Below are positions 17,594 to 28,877 of a DNA stretch of 64,000 nt, piece after piece (the first letter of the stretch is position 1; every line of letters starts with the position of its first letter). The notes under the pieces are model-generated. The model was not told the DNA's origin. It was given only the letters and a program-made list of their open reading frames with translations, and searched no databases. Origin of the DNA: Longilinea arvoryzae (GTDB lineage: Bacteria > Chloroflexota > Anaerolineae > Anaerolineales > Anaerolineaceae); NCBI RefSeq assembly GCF_001050235.1, contig NZ_DF967972.1, forward strand, positions 3,686,724 to 3,750,723. Direction: 5' to 3'. The position numbers were made by a program, and so were the translations under genes.

Positions 17594-17622
17594 AAATGTG
17601 CGTTCAGGAGTCGGCAGAGCGG

Positions 17623-18951
17623 TTATTTGCAGGTGCCGTCTGATTTGCAGGCATCAGCAAGTGCCGTTTGGAGGACACCCTGTGCAGCGGTATCCATTGC
17701 GCTAGCCTGGAATAGACCGATTGCAGTTGTGATCTTGGTCGCCCAGGCCGGAGCCGCAACAACACCGTGCTGCAGGCTGCCGACGACGACATTCGAGGAC
17801 CAATCCTTGGCTGCATCCTGTGAATACTCGCTGAAGAGCTTCTGGTCGCAATCCGTGCGAGCGCAGATCGATCCCTTCAATGGGTTGAAGGCTTCCTGAC
17901 CTTCCTTGGAAGCGGCCACAGTCAACCAGGCGGTTGTCTCTTCGGGGTGTTTGGCCTTGGAGGGCATCACAAAGCTGTCGGAGAGGAAGTTGAAGACCCC
18001 ATATGTACCCGGTGAAACAGCCCAATCGAAATCAGTGTGCGGTTTCAAAGCCAGGCCGTTCGGCGCCGGGTTGGCGAAATAACCATAGGCCCAATCGCCC
18101 ATGATATTGAAGGCGGCGTCTCCATCCGAAACCATCTTGGAAGCCGGCTGCCAGTCGGAAAGCGTGGAAGCATCCGCATTTGTATAGGAGAGCGCCTTGG
18201 CGAAGTTGGCGAGTCCTTTCGTAACATCCGCGCCGGCCCAATCGGTGGTGGGCGGAGTCGTCCAAAGGCCGCTCCACTTGTCAGCGCCGATGGTGCCAAT
18301 CATCACATTTTCGAACAGGTGAATGGCAGTCCATGGGGCGCCCAGTGACAGGCAGGTCTTGCCAGCGGCTTTGATCACATCGCAGACCGCGAAGAAATCA
18401 TCCCAGGTTTTGAAATCGGTCTTTGGATTGGCTGTAACGCCGGCGGCTGCAAGGACCTTCGGGTTGTACCAGAGGACATTCGAGCGGTGAATGTTGACGG
18501 GTACACTGTAGGGATGGCCATCCTTCGAAATCAACGGCAGGAGGGTCTTGGGAAGAACATCGTTCAGGCCCGTTGTCTTGAACAGATCATCCAGTGGAGC
18601 TACCTGCCCGGCAGCCACGTAATTGGCAATGGTTTCCTGTCCGGCGTGCGCCTGCCACGAATCGGGTGGATCGTTGGCCGCGAGACGGGTGGCCAGGACA
18701 GCTTTGGCATTCGTGCCAGCGCCGCCGGCTACCGCCGCATTGACGAAGGTGATGTCAGGATACTTGGCGTTGAAGACTTTGACCATTGCCGCCAGGCCAT
18801 CCGCCTCACCGGGTCCAACCCACCAAGAAAAGACTTCGACCTGCTTTTTTGCAGCCTGGGTGGGGGTTGGGGTAGCCGCAGTGCCACATGCAGTCAGGGC
18901 AAATGTGACAATCAGCAAAGCGCTAATCAGGGTCAAAAACTTACTTCGCAT
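17623..18951 (-). CDS. Sugar-binding lipoprotein of ABC importer
   Basis: 442 aa. Lipoprotein signal peptide with lipobox 'FALTAC' (Cys about 21), then a Thr/Pro linker and a family 1 solute-binding domain starting 'KQVEVFSWWVGPGEADGLAAM'. 'NIHRSNVLWYNPKVLAAAGV' and 'FNIMGDWAYGYF' fit glucose/mannose-type binding proteins (GlcE/Thermus type). The C-terminal Cys pair region (CARTDCDQ, CKSDGTCK) may form disulphides. The ATG at 18951 has GGAGA 7 bases upstream. First gene of the left operon, divergent from the LacI gene. Confidence 0.94.
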   Translation of the reverse strand: MRSKFLTLISALLIVTFALTACGTAATPTPTQAAKKQVEVFSWWVGPGEADGLAAMVKVFNAKYPDITFVNAAVAGGAGTNAKAVLATRLAANDPPDSWQAHAGQETIANYVAAGQVAPLDDLFKTTGLNDVLPKTLLPLISKDGHPYSVPVNIHRSNVLWYNPKVLAAAGVTANPKTDFKTWDDFFAVCDVIKAAGKTCLSLGAPWTAIHLFENVMIGTIGADKWSGLWTTPPTTDWAGADVTKGLANFAKALSYTNADASTLSDWQPASKMVSDGDAAFNIMGDWAYGYFANPAPNGLALKPHTDFDWAVSPGTYGVFNFLSDSFVMPSKAKHPEETTAWLTVAASKEGQEAFNPLKGSICARTDCDQKLFSEYSQDAAKDWSSNVVVGSLQHGVVAAPAWATKITTAIGLFQASAMDTAAQGVLQTALADACKSDGTCK

Positions 18952-19206
18952 GATTTTTCTCCTCATTCTTGTCGGATACGACGGATCTAGAGAGAGACAA
19001 TTCGTTGAAGTAGGGTGATATTTCCCTCCTTTCTATTAAGTTCATCAATTATTAATATACATTATATATCTCATTATTCAAACGTTATCTATCGGAATTC
19101 CTCTTTGTTTTTCAAAGTGCAGCTTTTGGGATCCATTACGGATCGCTGATCCCCTGATCGATCCCGAATCTAAGAATATTTTAAGATTCCTTGACTATTT
19201 ACCCAG

Positions 19207-19235
19207 TTGACTTTTAATGGTACTAGATGTATCAT
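19207..19235 (+). promoter_or_regulatory. Promoter of the LacI-family gene
   Basis: TTGACT (19207-19212), 17-base spacer, TATCAT (19230-19235). The operator palindrome begins 6 bases after the -10 box and covers the predicted start of transcription. The whole 342-base divergent spacer (18952-19293) carries no gene. Confidence 0.58.
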
Positions 19236-19240
19236 CATTT

Positions 19241-19270
19241 ATGTAAGTGCTTACATTAAAGCATTTACAT
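19241..19270. promoter_or_regulatory. LacI-family operator palindrome
   Basis: TGTAAG-TG-CTTACA (19242-19255) is a typical LacI/GalR half-site pair. It is nested in a larger palindrome: ATGTAAGTGCTT (19241-19252) and AAGCATTTACAT (19259-19270) match at 11 of 12 positions. Its position at the start of transcription suggests autorepression and possibly control of the divergent importer. Confidence 0.68.
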
Positions 19271-19293
19271 AATTCATTTTTCTCCCCTGTACT

Positions 19294-20298
19294 ATGACAA
19301 ACAAAACCTCACCCACCATCTATGATGTCGCGCGCCTGGCGGGTGTTTCCATCGCCACCGTTTCACGGGTCCTCAATGACCCGCACAAGGTGAACGAGGA
19401 AACCCGCGGTGTGGTGTTGAGCGCCATCAACCGGTTGGGGTTTGTTCCCAAAGCCGAAGCCCGCGCCCGAGCCATGCGTTCCACCGGGCGCATCGGGGTG
19501 TTGACGCCTTTCTTCACGGCCCCTTCCTTCGTTCAACGCCTGCGCGGGGCCGCCGAAGCGTTGAGCAGACACAATTATGAACTGGTCATCTATACCGTAA
19601 ACTCCTCTGCCCTTTTGAATACTTACCTGGAGACTCTGCCGATCGCGCATTCACTGGACGGACTGATTATTCTCTCGTTGCAGTTTAGCGATTCGAACGC
19701 AGAGCGTCTGGCCAATCAAGGGTTGGAAACTGTGCTGGTGGAATACCCGCACGCCTCATTGAACAGCATCGAAATCGATGACATTGCCGGCGGTCGATTA
19801 GCCGCCGAATATCTCATCCAAAAGGGATATACCAGTTTCGGTTTTATCGGCGACACGACCATACCCGAATTTGGCATTCATCCGATCACACTTCGCTTAT
19901 CCGGTTTTCGCCATGGCCTGAACGCCGCCGGATTCGACCTGAGTGACGAAAATACACTCCTGGTTCCCTACGACATGGAAACAACCCGCCAGAACGGCCG
20001 TGCATACCTGAAGAGACCCGGCCGTCCGACCGCTGTTTTCGCGGCAACGGATTTACAGGCAACTGCTTTGCTGCGAGCAGCTCGCGATATTGGATTAAAG
20101 GTACCCCAAGAATTAGCCATTCTCGGTTTCGACGATCTCGACCTGGCGGACTATGTCGGGTTGAGCACAATCAGTCAGCATCTGGATGAATCCGGGCGGG
20201 TCGCCGCCGAATTGCTGTTGGCGCGTCTCGCAGATCCCAAGCGCCCGGTCCAACACATTCAGTTGCCTTTAACCGTCATCACACGGGAAACCGCCTGA
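19294..20298 (+). CDS. LacI-family transcriptional regulator
   Basis: 334 aa. N-terminal helix-turn-helix and hinge 'TIYDVARLAGVSIATVSRVLNDP' (residues 7-29) to 'RARAMRSTGRIGVL' (hinge at about 60-68), then a periplasmic-binding-protein-like effector domain with 'AAEYLIQKGYTSFGFIGD' and 'FAATDLQATALLRAARDIGLKVPQELAILGFDDLDLADY'. It should bind sugar and repress transport genes. It lies between two divergent sugar importers and likely controls one or both. No Shine-Dalgarno is evident before the ATG. Confidence 0.94.
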   Translation: MTNKTSPTIYDVARLAGVSIATVSRVLNDPHKVNEETRGVVLSAINRLGFVPKAEARARAMRSTGRIGVLTPFFTAPSFVQRLRGAAEALSRHNYELVIYTVNSSALLNTYLETLPIAHSLDGLIILSLQFSDSNAERLANQGLETVLVEYPHASLNSIEIDDIAGGRLAAEYLIQKGYTSFGFIGDTTIPEFGIHPITLRLSGFRHGLNAAGFDLSDENTLLVPYDMETTRQNGRAYLKRPGRPTAVFAATDLQATALLRAARDIGLKVPQELAILGFDDLDLADYVGLSTISQHLDESGRVAAELLLARLADPKRPVQHIQLPLTVITRETA

Positions 20299-20426
20299 AA
20301 CAATCACCGGCTCATTCCCAAACAAAGGAGGTGACTCATTCACACACTTCGGATTGCGCTTCATCTCTATTTTGGGGTCCACAGGACCAATCACCTGTTG
20401 ATTCACACTATGTTCTTGGAGGAGAA

Positions 20427-21803
20427 ATGAAAAAGTACCTCTGGCAGTTAGTACTCGTTTTGGTCATCGCCAGCATGGCGATCTCCGCATGCGGCACAGC
20501 CGCAACCGCCACTAAGGCTCCGTCCACCGGTGGCACAACCGGCGGTCAGGGATCCGAGCAGGGTCAGGAACTGGCAGACGCCTATGCCGGTAAGCTCAAG
20601 GGCAAGATCGTTACCATGGCTGGCCCATTCGTCGATAACGATGCGGTGAAATTCAATGACTCGGTTAAAGCTTTCGAAACCGCCACCGGCATCGACATCC
20701 AGTATGAAGGCTCGAAGGAATTCGAAGCTTCCATCGCCATCCGTGTCGAAGGTGGAAACGCCCCCGATATCGCCGACCTGCCTCAACCTGGTTTACTCAA
20801 TACGCTGGTTCAGACCGGCAAGGTCATTGATCTGACCAATGTAATCAACCAGGATTGGCTGAAGAAAAACTACAACCAGTCATGGTTGGATATGTCCATG
20901 ATGACCGACCCCAACGGCAAGCAGATCATGGCCGGTATCTGGGCGCGTGTGAACGGCAAATCCCTGGTGTGGTACCCAAAGGCCGCGTTTGACAAAGCCG
21001 GCTATAAGATCCCGACCACCTGGGATGAAATGATGGCCCTCACCCAGCAGATCGCCGATGACGGTGACACAGCCTGGTGTATCGGCATCGAATCCGGCGC
21101 AGCCACCGGTTGGCCTATGACCGACTGGATCGAAGAGACCATGCTGCGCACCACCTCGCTGGAGAACTACGACAAGTGGGTCAAGGGTGAATTGAAGTTC
21201 GACTCACCCGAAGTCCGCAAAGCCATCGACTACGTGACCAAGATTTGGTTCAATGATAAATACGTCTATGGCGGCCGTGCGGCTATCGCCACCACTGCTT
21301 TCGGGGATGCCCCCAAGCCCATGTTCGACAATCCTCCCAAATGCTGGCTGCACAAGCAGGGCAACTTCATCACCACCTTCTTCCCCGAAGACAAGAAGGC
21401 TGGCGTTGATTACGACTTCTTCTACCTGCCCCCCATCGATTCGGCTTATGGCAAACCCGTGCTGGTCGCTGGCGATATCTATGCCATGTTCCGCGATGCC
21501 CCCGAAGTCCGCGCTGTGATCCAGTTCTTCTCTACCGGCGCTTCTCTGGAACAATGGGTGAAGGAAGGCGGCGCGATCGCCCCGTACAAGGATGCCAGCC
21601 TGGATTGGTACACCAATTCCGTCGATAAGGGCGTTGCCGAGATCATCCAGAACGCCACCTCGCTGCGCTTCGACGGCTCAGACCAAATGCCATCTGCGGT
21701 TGGCGCTGGCTCCTTCTGGAAGGAAATGACCTCCTACGTGACCGGCTCCATCGATCTGGATACGGCATTGAAAGAGATCGACGCTTCCTGGCCGAAGAAA
21801 TAA
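20427..21803 (+). CDS. Alpha-glucoside-type binding lipoprotein (AglE-like)
   Basis: 458 aa. Signal peptide with lipobox 'MAISAC' (Cys about 22), a G/T-rich linker, then a solute-binding domain 'LKGKIVTMAGPFVDNDAVKF' with 'NAPDIADLPQPGLL'. This resembles rhizobial AglE-type alpha-glucoside binders more than maltose MBP. GGAGGAGAA precedes the ATG at 20427; an in-frame GTG at 20331 sits on an orphan Shine-Dalgarno and would add a non-signal N-terminus. First gene of a five-gene operon with two permeases and two GH13 enzymes. Confidence 0.93.
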   Translation: MKKYLWQLVLVLVIASMAISACGTAATATKAPSTGGTTGGQGSEQGQELADAYAGKLKGKIVTMAGPFVDNDAVKFNDSVKAFETATGIDIQYEGSKEFEASIAIRVEGGNAPDIADLPQPGLLNTLVQTGKVIDLTNVINQDWLKKNYNQSWLDMSMMTDPNGKQIMAGIWARVNGKSLVWYPKAAFDKAGYKIPTTWDEMMALTQQIADDGDTAWCIGIESGAATGWPMTDWIEETMLRTTSLENYDKWVKGELKFDSPEVRKAIDYVTKIWFNDKYVYGGRAAIATTAFGDAPKPMFDNPPKCWLHKQGNFITTFFPEDKKAGVDYDFFYLPPIDSAYGKPVLVAGDIYAMFRDAPEVRAVIQFFSTGASLEQWVKEGGAIAPYKDASLDWYTNSVDKGVAEIIQNATSLRFDGSDQMPSAVGAGSFWKEMTSYVTGSIDLDTALKEIDASWPKK

Positions 21804-21857
21804 CCAGCCTGCTCAATCCACCTTCACCTTCGGGTAAAGGCATCGATTGAACGCACT

Positions 21858-21907
21858 GAGGAGCAGGGAAACCACCGCAGGGTGTGACACCCTGCTCCTC
21901 CTTTTTT
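21858..21907 (+). terminator. Strong hairpin between binding-protein and permease genes
   Basis: GAGGAGCAGGG/CCCTGCTCCTC arms (21858-21868, 21890-21900), with an inner AGGGTGT/ACACCCT stem as an alternative pairing, then six T. It is 55 bases after the binding-protein stop, so most transcripts probably end here and a minority read into the permeases. Confidence 0.72.
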
Positions 21908-21974
21908 GATCTATACTTAACCATATCCCATTTATCCGCGCATAATCCAAGACCAGCTCGAGAAGGGAGTCGCC

Positions 21975-23093
21975 ATGGCAATGATTAAGGGCGAAAATAA
22001 ACGGCCCAACATCATGGACTGGTTCACGTCCACGGTTGGACAAATCCTGATATCCCTGTTTGTACCGGCTTTAACTTTCGTTGTCCTTTGGCAGGGATTT
22101 ATTTTCCTGCGAGATGCCAATGCGCCCAAACTGATCATCGTGTTGGTTGCAGTAGTATGGGGTGTGGGTGGTGTGGCACTGTTGTATTATGTCTCGAACT
22201 GGCTGGTGGAAAAAACGTCGCGGCAGTGGTTACACCGCCTTCAACCGTTTGTTTTCGTCGGCCCCGCGATTGTTTTACTGGGCTGGTATCTAGCCATACC
22301 GACCCTACGCACCCTGTATTTAAGCTTCATGGATGCCAACAGCCGCCATTTCGTCGGTTTGGAAAACTTCATCTTTGCCTTCACAGACCGCGTCATGCTC
22401 GAAGCATTTCGCAACAACCTGCTGTGGATGATCTTCGGCACCGCTTTTAGCGTCGGCCTGGGGCTTGCCATCGCAGTGCTGGCTGATCGCAGCCGCTTTG
22501 AAAAAATCTACAAAGCCATTATCTTCATGCCCATGGCGATCTCCTTTGTGGGTGCGGGTGTCATCTGGAAATTCATGTATACCTACAAAGGTGAAGGTTT
22601 CGGGGTTGTTGAAATTGGCTTGCTCAACGCGATCCTAATTGCATTGGGCGGTAAACCGCAGCCCTGGCTGACTCAACCACCCTGGAATAATTTCTTTCTG
22701 ATCGTCATCATGGTCTGGCTGCAAACGGGCTATGCCATGGTCATTCTTTCATCGGCGATCAAATCCATCCCGGCTGAATTACTGGAAGCGGCCCGGGTGG
22801 ACGGCGCCAATGAATTTCAGGTGTTTTTCCAGATCATGATCCCGGTCATCAAAGGCACGCTGCTCTCGGTCATCACGACCATCGTCATCTTCAGTTTGAA
22901 GCTGTTCGATATCGTGCGGGTCATGACCGGCGGAAACAACGGCACGAACGTGATCGCCAACGAGTTTTATATCGAACGGTTTACTTACGGCAACGCCGGA
23001 CGCGCCAGCGCCATCGCCATTGTGCTGTTGATCGCTGTCATTCCCGTCATCATTTACAACTTGCGGCAATTCCGCGAGAGGAGGGCTTTCTAA
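21975..23093 (+). CDS. Sugar ABC transporter permease (AglF/MalF-like)
   Basis: 372 aa. Two extra N-terminal helices (about 22-75) precede the permease core. EAA loop: 'AELLEAARVDGANEFQVFFQIMIPVIKG' (about 265-293). AGAAGGGAG precedes the ATG. Its stop codon shares bases with the next permease start (TAATG). Confidence 0.93.
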   Translation: MAMIKGENKRPNIMDWFTSTVGQILISLFVPALTFVVLWQGFIFLRDANAPKLIIVLVAVVWGVGGVALLYYVSNWLVEKTSRQWLHRLQPFVFVGPAIVLLGWYLAIPTLRTLYLSFMDANSRHFVGLENFIFAFTDRVMLEAFRNNLLWMIFGTAFSVGLGLAIAVLADRSRFEKIYKAIIFMPMAISFVGAGVIWKFMYTYKGEGFGVVEIGLLNAILIALGGKPQPWLTQPPWNNFFLIVIMVWLQTGYAMVILSSAIKSIPAELLEAARVDGANEFQVFFQIMIPVIKGTLLSVITTIVIFSLKLFDIVRVMTGGNNGTNVIANEFYIERFTYGNAGRASAIAIVLLIAVIPVIIYNLRQFRERRAF

Positions 23094-24202
23094 TGACCAC
23101 AAAAACCGCAAGCATGAAAAAACGAAAGTCTTCTTCTGGCTTTTGGGTTAATTTCGTGTTGATCCTGATCTGCGTGGTCTGGCTGGTGCCGACCGTGGGT
23201 GTGTTGGTTACTTCTTTCCGTGAACCGCAGGATATTTACGGATCCGGCTGGTGGACCGTCTTTCCGCACAAGGGCTGGACGGTAGCCAATGAAATCAATA
23301 TCGACCCGTCCATCGACGTCGATCAACCCTTCCAGATCGAAGGCATCACCTCCACTTTTACCGAATTGCGCCAGGGCGTCAAACTTAACGATGGTCGTCT
23401 GCTCCAGTGGGTAGGCAACAAGCGTACCCACCTGGTGGATGTGAAAACCTACGGCTGGATCGGTTTTGATCTCAAGCTGACGCTGAAAAATTATAAAGAC
23501 ACGATGAGCGGGGGGACGGTAACTTACCTGGATGCTTCTGGCAATCAAATTCAGCGCCAGGGGAACGATCTTGGTGGCGCTTTCCTCAACTCCATTGCTG
23601 TGGCGGTACCGTCCACCATCATTCCCATTCTTATTGCAGCCTTCGCCGCTTACGGTTTCGCCTGGATGAACTTTCCCGGTCGCAAAGTACTCTTTACCAT
23701 TGTGGTCGGGTTGATCGTGGTGCCGCTGCAAATTGCGTTGGTCCCCATTCTGCAGGATTATACCGCGTTGAACCTGAACGGTACTTATCTGGCCATGTGG
23801 CTGGCGCATACCGGCTTCGGTCTTCCGCTGGCAGTTTATTTGTTGTACAACTACATTGGTGAGCTGCCGCGCGATATCCTCGAATCGGCCTTCATTGACG
23901 GCGCCTCCCATTTCACCATCTTCACCAAATTGATCCTGCCGCTTTCGGTACCGGCGCTGGCTTCCTTCGCCATCTTCCAATTTCTGTGGGTCTGGAACGA
24001 CTACCTGGTGGCCTTGATCTTCCTGGGTGATAGAAACCGCGTGGTGACGGTGGCATTGGCGGCCATGGTAGGTGAAAAGGGCCAGGATTGGCATCTACTC
24101 ACCTCCGGTGCGTTCATCAGCATGATCCTTCCGTTGACTGTGTTCTTCGCTCTGCAGCGTTACTTCGTGCGCGGCCTGATGGCCGGTTCAGTGAAGGGTT
24201 AG
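23093..24202 (+). CDS. Sugar ABC transporter permease with large periplasmic loop (AglG-like)
   Basis: 369 aa. After the first helix (about 17-40) there is an insert of roughly 110 residues ('GSGWWTVFPHKGWTVANE' to 'IQRQGNDLGGAFLNS') before the second helix. This P2-loop expansion is known in AglG-type alpha-glucoside permeases and is absent from the left-operon partner. EAA loop: 'DILESAFIDGASHFTIFTKLILPLSVP'. Overlaps the previous gene by one base. Confidence 0.93.
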   Translation: MTTKTASMKKRKSSSGFWVNFVLILICVVWLVPTVGVLVTSFREPQDIYGSGWWTVFPHKGWTVANEINIDPSIDVDQPFQIEGITSTFTELRQGVKLNDGRLLQWVGNKRTHLVDVKTYGWIGFDLKLTLKNYKDTMSGGTVTYLDASGNQIQRQGNDLGGAFLNSIAVAVPSTIIPILIAAFAAYGFAWMNFPGRKVLFTIVVGLIVVPLQIALVPILQDYTALNLNGTYLAMWLAHTGFGLPLAVYLLYNYIGELPRDILESAFIDGASHFTIFTKLILPLSVPALASFAIFQFLWVWNDYLVALIFLGDRNRVVTVALAAMVGEKGQDWHLLTSGAFISMILPLTVFFALQRYFVRGLMAGSVKG

Positions 24203-24206
24203 GTGA

Positions 24207-25835
<1,629 letters not shown>

Positions 25836-25850
25836 AGAGGGAGTCATCCC

Positions 25851-27806
25851 ATGCAAAAAACCACCCCAACAGCTTCCGTCGACCCGGCTGCGCGTTCGCT
25901 GGAACGGTTGCTGCCACGCCTGGATGAGCGCTACCGCCGTTTTGCCAGGCAAAAGCCCCAGGAATGGCGGTTGTTTCGATCGCGCCTGGAAGCAAACTTT
26001 CCACGCCTCTTCAACCTGCTGCTGCCGCTTTACGGCGGGCAATATGATTTCTTCTACCATCTGGAGAACCTGCTCGACACCCTGGCGCAGGCCTGGATCG
26101 AACGCAGGCCCGATCTCAAGGCGCTGGATGAGCGGCGCGAGGCCGATCCAGGCTGGTTTCAGAGCAACCGCATGCTGGGCGGAGTGGGTTACGTCGATCT
26201 GTACGCCGGCAACCTGGACGGGATTCGCGCGAAGATCCCCTACTTCACAGAGTTGGGGCTGACCTACCTTCACCTGATGCCGTTGTTTCGCGCCCCGGAA
26301 GGTGAAAACGACGGCGGCTACGCCATCAGCTCCTACCGCGAGGTCGATCCGCGCCTGGGCAGCATGGCCGGACTGGCCGATCTGGCTGGCGAACTGCGTC
26401 AGAACGGCATCAGCCTGGTGGTCGATTTTGTCTTCAACCACACCTCCAACGAGCACACCTGGGCGCTCCAGGCGCGCGCCGGTGATCCCGAGTACCTGGA
26501 GTATTACCTCACCTTTCCCGACCGGGGCATGCCGGATGCCTACGAAAAGACGCTGCGCGAGATCTTCCCGGACGAGCATCCCGGCGCATTCACTTATTTC
26601 GCGGACATGCAGCGCTGGGTGTGGACCACATTCCATTCTTATCAATGGGATTTGAACTACCGCAACCCGGCCGTTTTCACCGCCATGGCCGGCGAACTGC
26701 TGGCCCTGGCCAACGCCGGGGTGGAAGTGCTGCGCCTGGACGCGGTGGCCTTCATCTGGAAGCAGATGGGCACGGCCTGTGAAAACCTGCCCGAGGCGCA
26801 CCGGATCATCCAGGCCTTCAATGCCGTGGCGCGCATCGCCGCGCCGGCTTTGCTGTTCAAATCCGAAGCCATCGTCCACCCGGACGACGTGGCCCGCTAT
26901 ATCTCGCTGGATGAATGCCAGCTTTCTTACAATCCGCTGCTCATGGCGCTTTTATGGGAAAGCCTGGCGACCCGGGATGTGCGCCTGCTCGACCTGTCGC
27001 TGCGCGAACGGTACCAACTGAAACCCGGCTGCGCCTGGGTCAACTACGTGCGCGTGCACGATGACATCGGCTGGACTTTTTCGGACGAGGACGCCGCCCG
27101 CCTGGGCATCGAAGCCTACGGACACCGACGCTTCCTGAACGATTTTTTCACCGGGCGCTTCCCGGGCAGTTTTGCGCGCGGCCTGCCCTTCCAGGAAAAT
27201 CCCAAAACCGGCGACTGCCGCATCAGCGGCACCTGCGCCTCGCTGGCTGGACTGGAAAAAGCCGTCAACGAGGAAACGGAGCGCGAGGTCGAGCTGGCCA
27301 TCCGCCGCATCCTGCTGATCTACGCCGTCATCCTGACCACCGGCGGCGTCCCGTTGATTTACCTGGGCGATGAGATCGGCACGCTCAACGATTACGCTTA
27401 CCGCAACGACCCGCGCAAGCTCAATGACAGCCGTTGGGTGCACCGCCCGGCCGCCGATTGGGAACGCATGCAGCGCCGCAGCGACCCGGCGTCGCTCGAA
27501 GGGCGCGTCTATCAGGGCCTGCAGCGCCTGATCCAACTGCGCAAGAGCTGCCCGGCCCTGACCGGCGGACATCTGCAGGGCATCGAGACCGGTTCGACGC
27601 GCGTGCTGGGATACCTGCGCGTGCACGAAGGCGAACAGGCGCTGATTTTAGCCAACTTCAGCGAGCAGCCCCAGATCGTCCCGGCCAATCAGTTGCGCCT
27701 CTACGGCTTGAGCTACCATTTCACCGACCTTGTCAGCGGCGTCGAAATTCCCTACGGCGATCTGCACCTGGACGCTTACGATTTCTACTGTCTGCAAGGC
27801 GCGTAG
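25851..27806 (+). CDS. Amylosucrase-type GH13 enzyme
   Basis: 651 aa. An all-helical N-terminal domain (about 1-110, '[19 protein letters not shown]') precedes the barrel, as in Neisseria amylosucrase. Catalytic residues: Asp297 in '[11 protein letters not shown]', Glu339 in '[10 protein letters not shown]', His403-Asp404 in '[10 protein letters not shown]'. The HDDIGWTF and 'FNHTSNEH' motifs are typical of amylosucrase/sucrose hydrolase. It should cleave sucrose and either transfer glucose to an alpha-glucan or release it. No signal peptide, so it acts on imported sugar. Last gene of the operon, 15 bases after treS. Choice between polymerase and hydrolase activity cannot be made from sequence alone. 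Confidence 0.87.
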   Translation: MQKTTPTASVDPAARSLERLLPRLDERYRRFARQKPQEWRLFRSRLEANFPRLFNLLLPLYGGQYDFFYHLENLLDTLAQAWIERRPDLKALDERREADPGWFQSNRMLGGVGYVDLYAGNLDGIRAKIPYFTELGLTYLHLMPLFRAPEGENDGGYAISSYREVDPRLGSMAGLADLAGELRQNGISLVVDFVFNHTSNEHTWALQARAGDPEYLEYYLTFPDRGMPDAYEKTLREIFPDEHPGAFTYFADMQRWVWTTFHSYQWDLNYRNPAVFTAMAGELLALANAGVEVLRLDAVAFIWKQMGTACENLPEAHRIIQAFNAVARIAAPALLFKSEAIVHPDDVARYISLDECQLSYNPLLMALLWESLATRDVRLLDLSLRERYQLKPGCAWVNYVRVHDDIGWTFSDEDAARLGIEAYGHRRFLNDFFTGRFPGSFARGLPFQENPKTGDCRISGTCASLAGLEKAVNEETEREVELAIRRILLIYAVILTTGGVPLIYLGDEIGTLNDYAYRNDPRKLNDSRWVHRPAADWERMQRRSDPASLEGRVYQGLQRLIQLRKSCPALTGGHLQGIETGSTRVLGYLRVHEGEQALILANFSEQPQIVPANQLRLYGLSYHFTDLVSGVEIPYGDLHLDAYDFYCLQGA

Positions 27807-27808
27807 GC

Positions 27809-28675
27809 TCAACCGCCCGCTGCCAGCAGCGCCAATCCAATCACCACACCCAGTACACCCGCCGCTTTACGGCGGGTGATTTTTTCGTGAAGAAACAGGC
27901 TGCCAGCCAGCAATACGAACAGCGGCGAAGCGTCGCTGACGGCCTTTACCGTGGCCGGTTTGCCGCCCTGCAGCGCGTAGAGCAGCAGCAGCCATTGCGC
28001 CAGCACGATGACCGCCCGGCCGGCGGTCAACGGGAGCGTGGAACGCGTCAGCCAGCGGTAATCGGGCCGGAAGAAAAGCTGCGCCAGCAACGCGATCAGC
28101 GGAGCGCGCAGAAAATAGAACGTGTACGGATTGAGCAACCGGTTGCCGAGCAGATATTTGATCGGCAGGATGGTTGCCCCGAAGATCAAGGCCGCGCCCA
28201 ATGGCGCCAGCAGCCGCATGAAACGCGTACCGCGCGCCGGATCGGCTGCCGCGTCAGCGGCGGCCATCTCGCGCTGCAAGACCACGGTCCCGGCCACGAT
28301 GAGCAGCACAGCCAGAGCATCCATCCACCCCGGCGAGGGGGTAAAGGCGACCAGCCCGGAAAGCAGCAGCGTAAACAGCGGGCTCAGGGAAAGCAGCGCG
28401 CTGGCCGTGGCCGCATTATTGATCTCGAAGGCCCGAAAATACAGGAAATTTCCCAGGGTGTCCAGCAGGACCGTCCCGCCCAGAATCGCCACGGTCAACC
28501 AGCCGCCCTCGAAATGCCAGAAGAAGGGCACGCCCGGCAGCATCATCAATGCCATCAACATGAAGTTGACGGGGATGAAGTCGCGCGGTGAAATGCGCTG
28601 CATGAGCGAACGCGCCGCCAGGTTGGCGCCTGCGCCCAACAACGCCGATGACAAACCGAGCACAAACGGAAGCAT
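27809..28675 (-). CDS. EamA-family (drug/metabolite) transporter
   Basis: 288 aa with ten hydrophobic helices in two EamA repeats; the C-terminal 'SDASPLFVLLAGSLFLHEKITRRKAAGVLGVVIGLALL' is the family signature. A Pro/Ala-rich loop with 'AAADAAADPARGTRF' separates the repeats. Substrate unknown. No ribosome binding site is visible before ATG 28675; GTG codons at 28691-28693 and 28688-28690 fall inside repeat copy B, so the true start is uncertain. Convergent with the amylosucrase gene, 2 bases apart. Confidence 0.86.
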   Translation of the reverse strand: MLPFVLGLSSALLGAGANLAARSLMQRISPRDFIPVNFMLMALMMLPGVPFFWHFEGGWLTVAILGGTVLLDTLGNFLYFRAFEINNAATASALLSLSPLFTLLLSGLVAFTPSPGWMDALAVLLIVAGTVVLQREMAAADAAADPARGTRFMRLLAPLGAALIFGATILPIKYLLGNRLLNPYTFYFLRAPLIALLAQLFFRPDYRWLTRSTLPLTAGRAVIVLAQWLLLLYALQGGKPATVKAVSDASPLFVLLAGSLFLHEKITRRKAAGVLGVVIGLALLAAGG

Positions 28676-28686
28676 TGGAAGAAGAC

Positions 28687-28871
28687 TCACCACGGAGACA
28701 CGGAGTTCACGGAGAAGAGGGGAATGAGAAGAGCAGAGGAGTGATTCTTCATTCTTGATTCAGAATCTTAGTTATTATCACACAAGGTTCCGAAAAATAC
28801 TGGTTCATTCAACGAAGGTTAGGGTTTTTCTCATTTCCTTTCTTCTCTGTGTCCTCCGTGCCTCCGTGGTG
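28687..28871. repeat. Long palindromic intergenic repeat, copy B
   Basis: The left arm starts CACCACGGAGACACGGAG (28687 onward) and the right arm, read on the other strand, starts CACCACGGAGGCACGGAG (ending 28871). The arms stay similar for about 45 bases (...GAGAAGA..GG.AATGAGAA). The middle contains smaller imperfect repeats of ATTCTT/GATTCAGAATC. It separates the EamA gene start from the end of the 28878-29510 gene. Confidence 0.8.
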
Positions 28872-28877
28872 AAAATT

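Noticed and set aside
20321..20345. Strong Shine-Dalgarno AAAGGAGG with in-frame GTG at 20331 before the AglE-like gene
   Set aside because: The GTG overlaps the site itself and the encoded N-terminus lacks a signal peptide; the start at 20427 has its own GGAGGAGAA and lipobox. A similar orphan site (minus strand, about 19022-19034) precedes the left binding-protein gene with no start codon.
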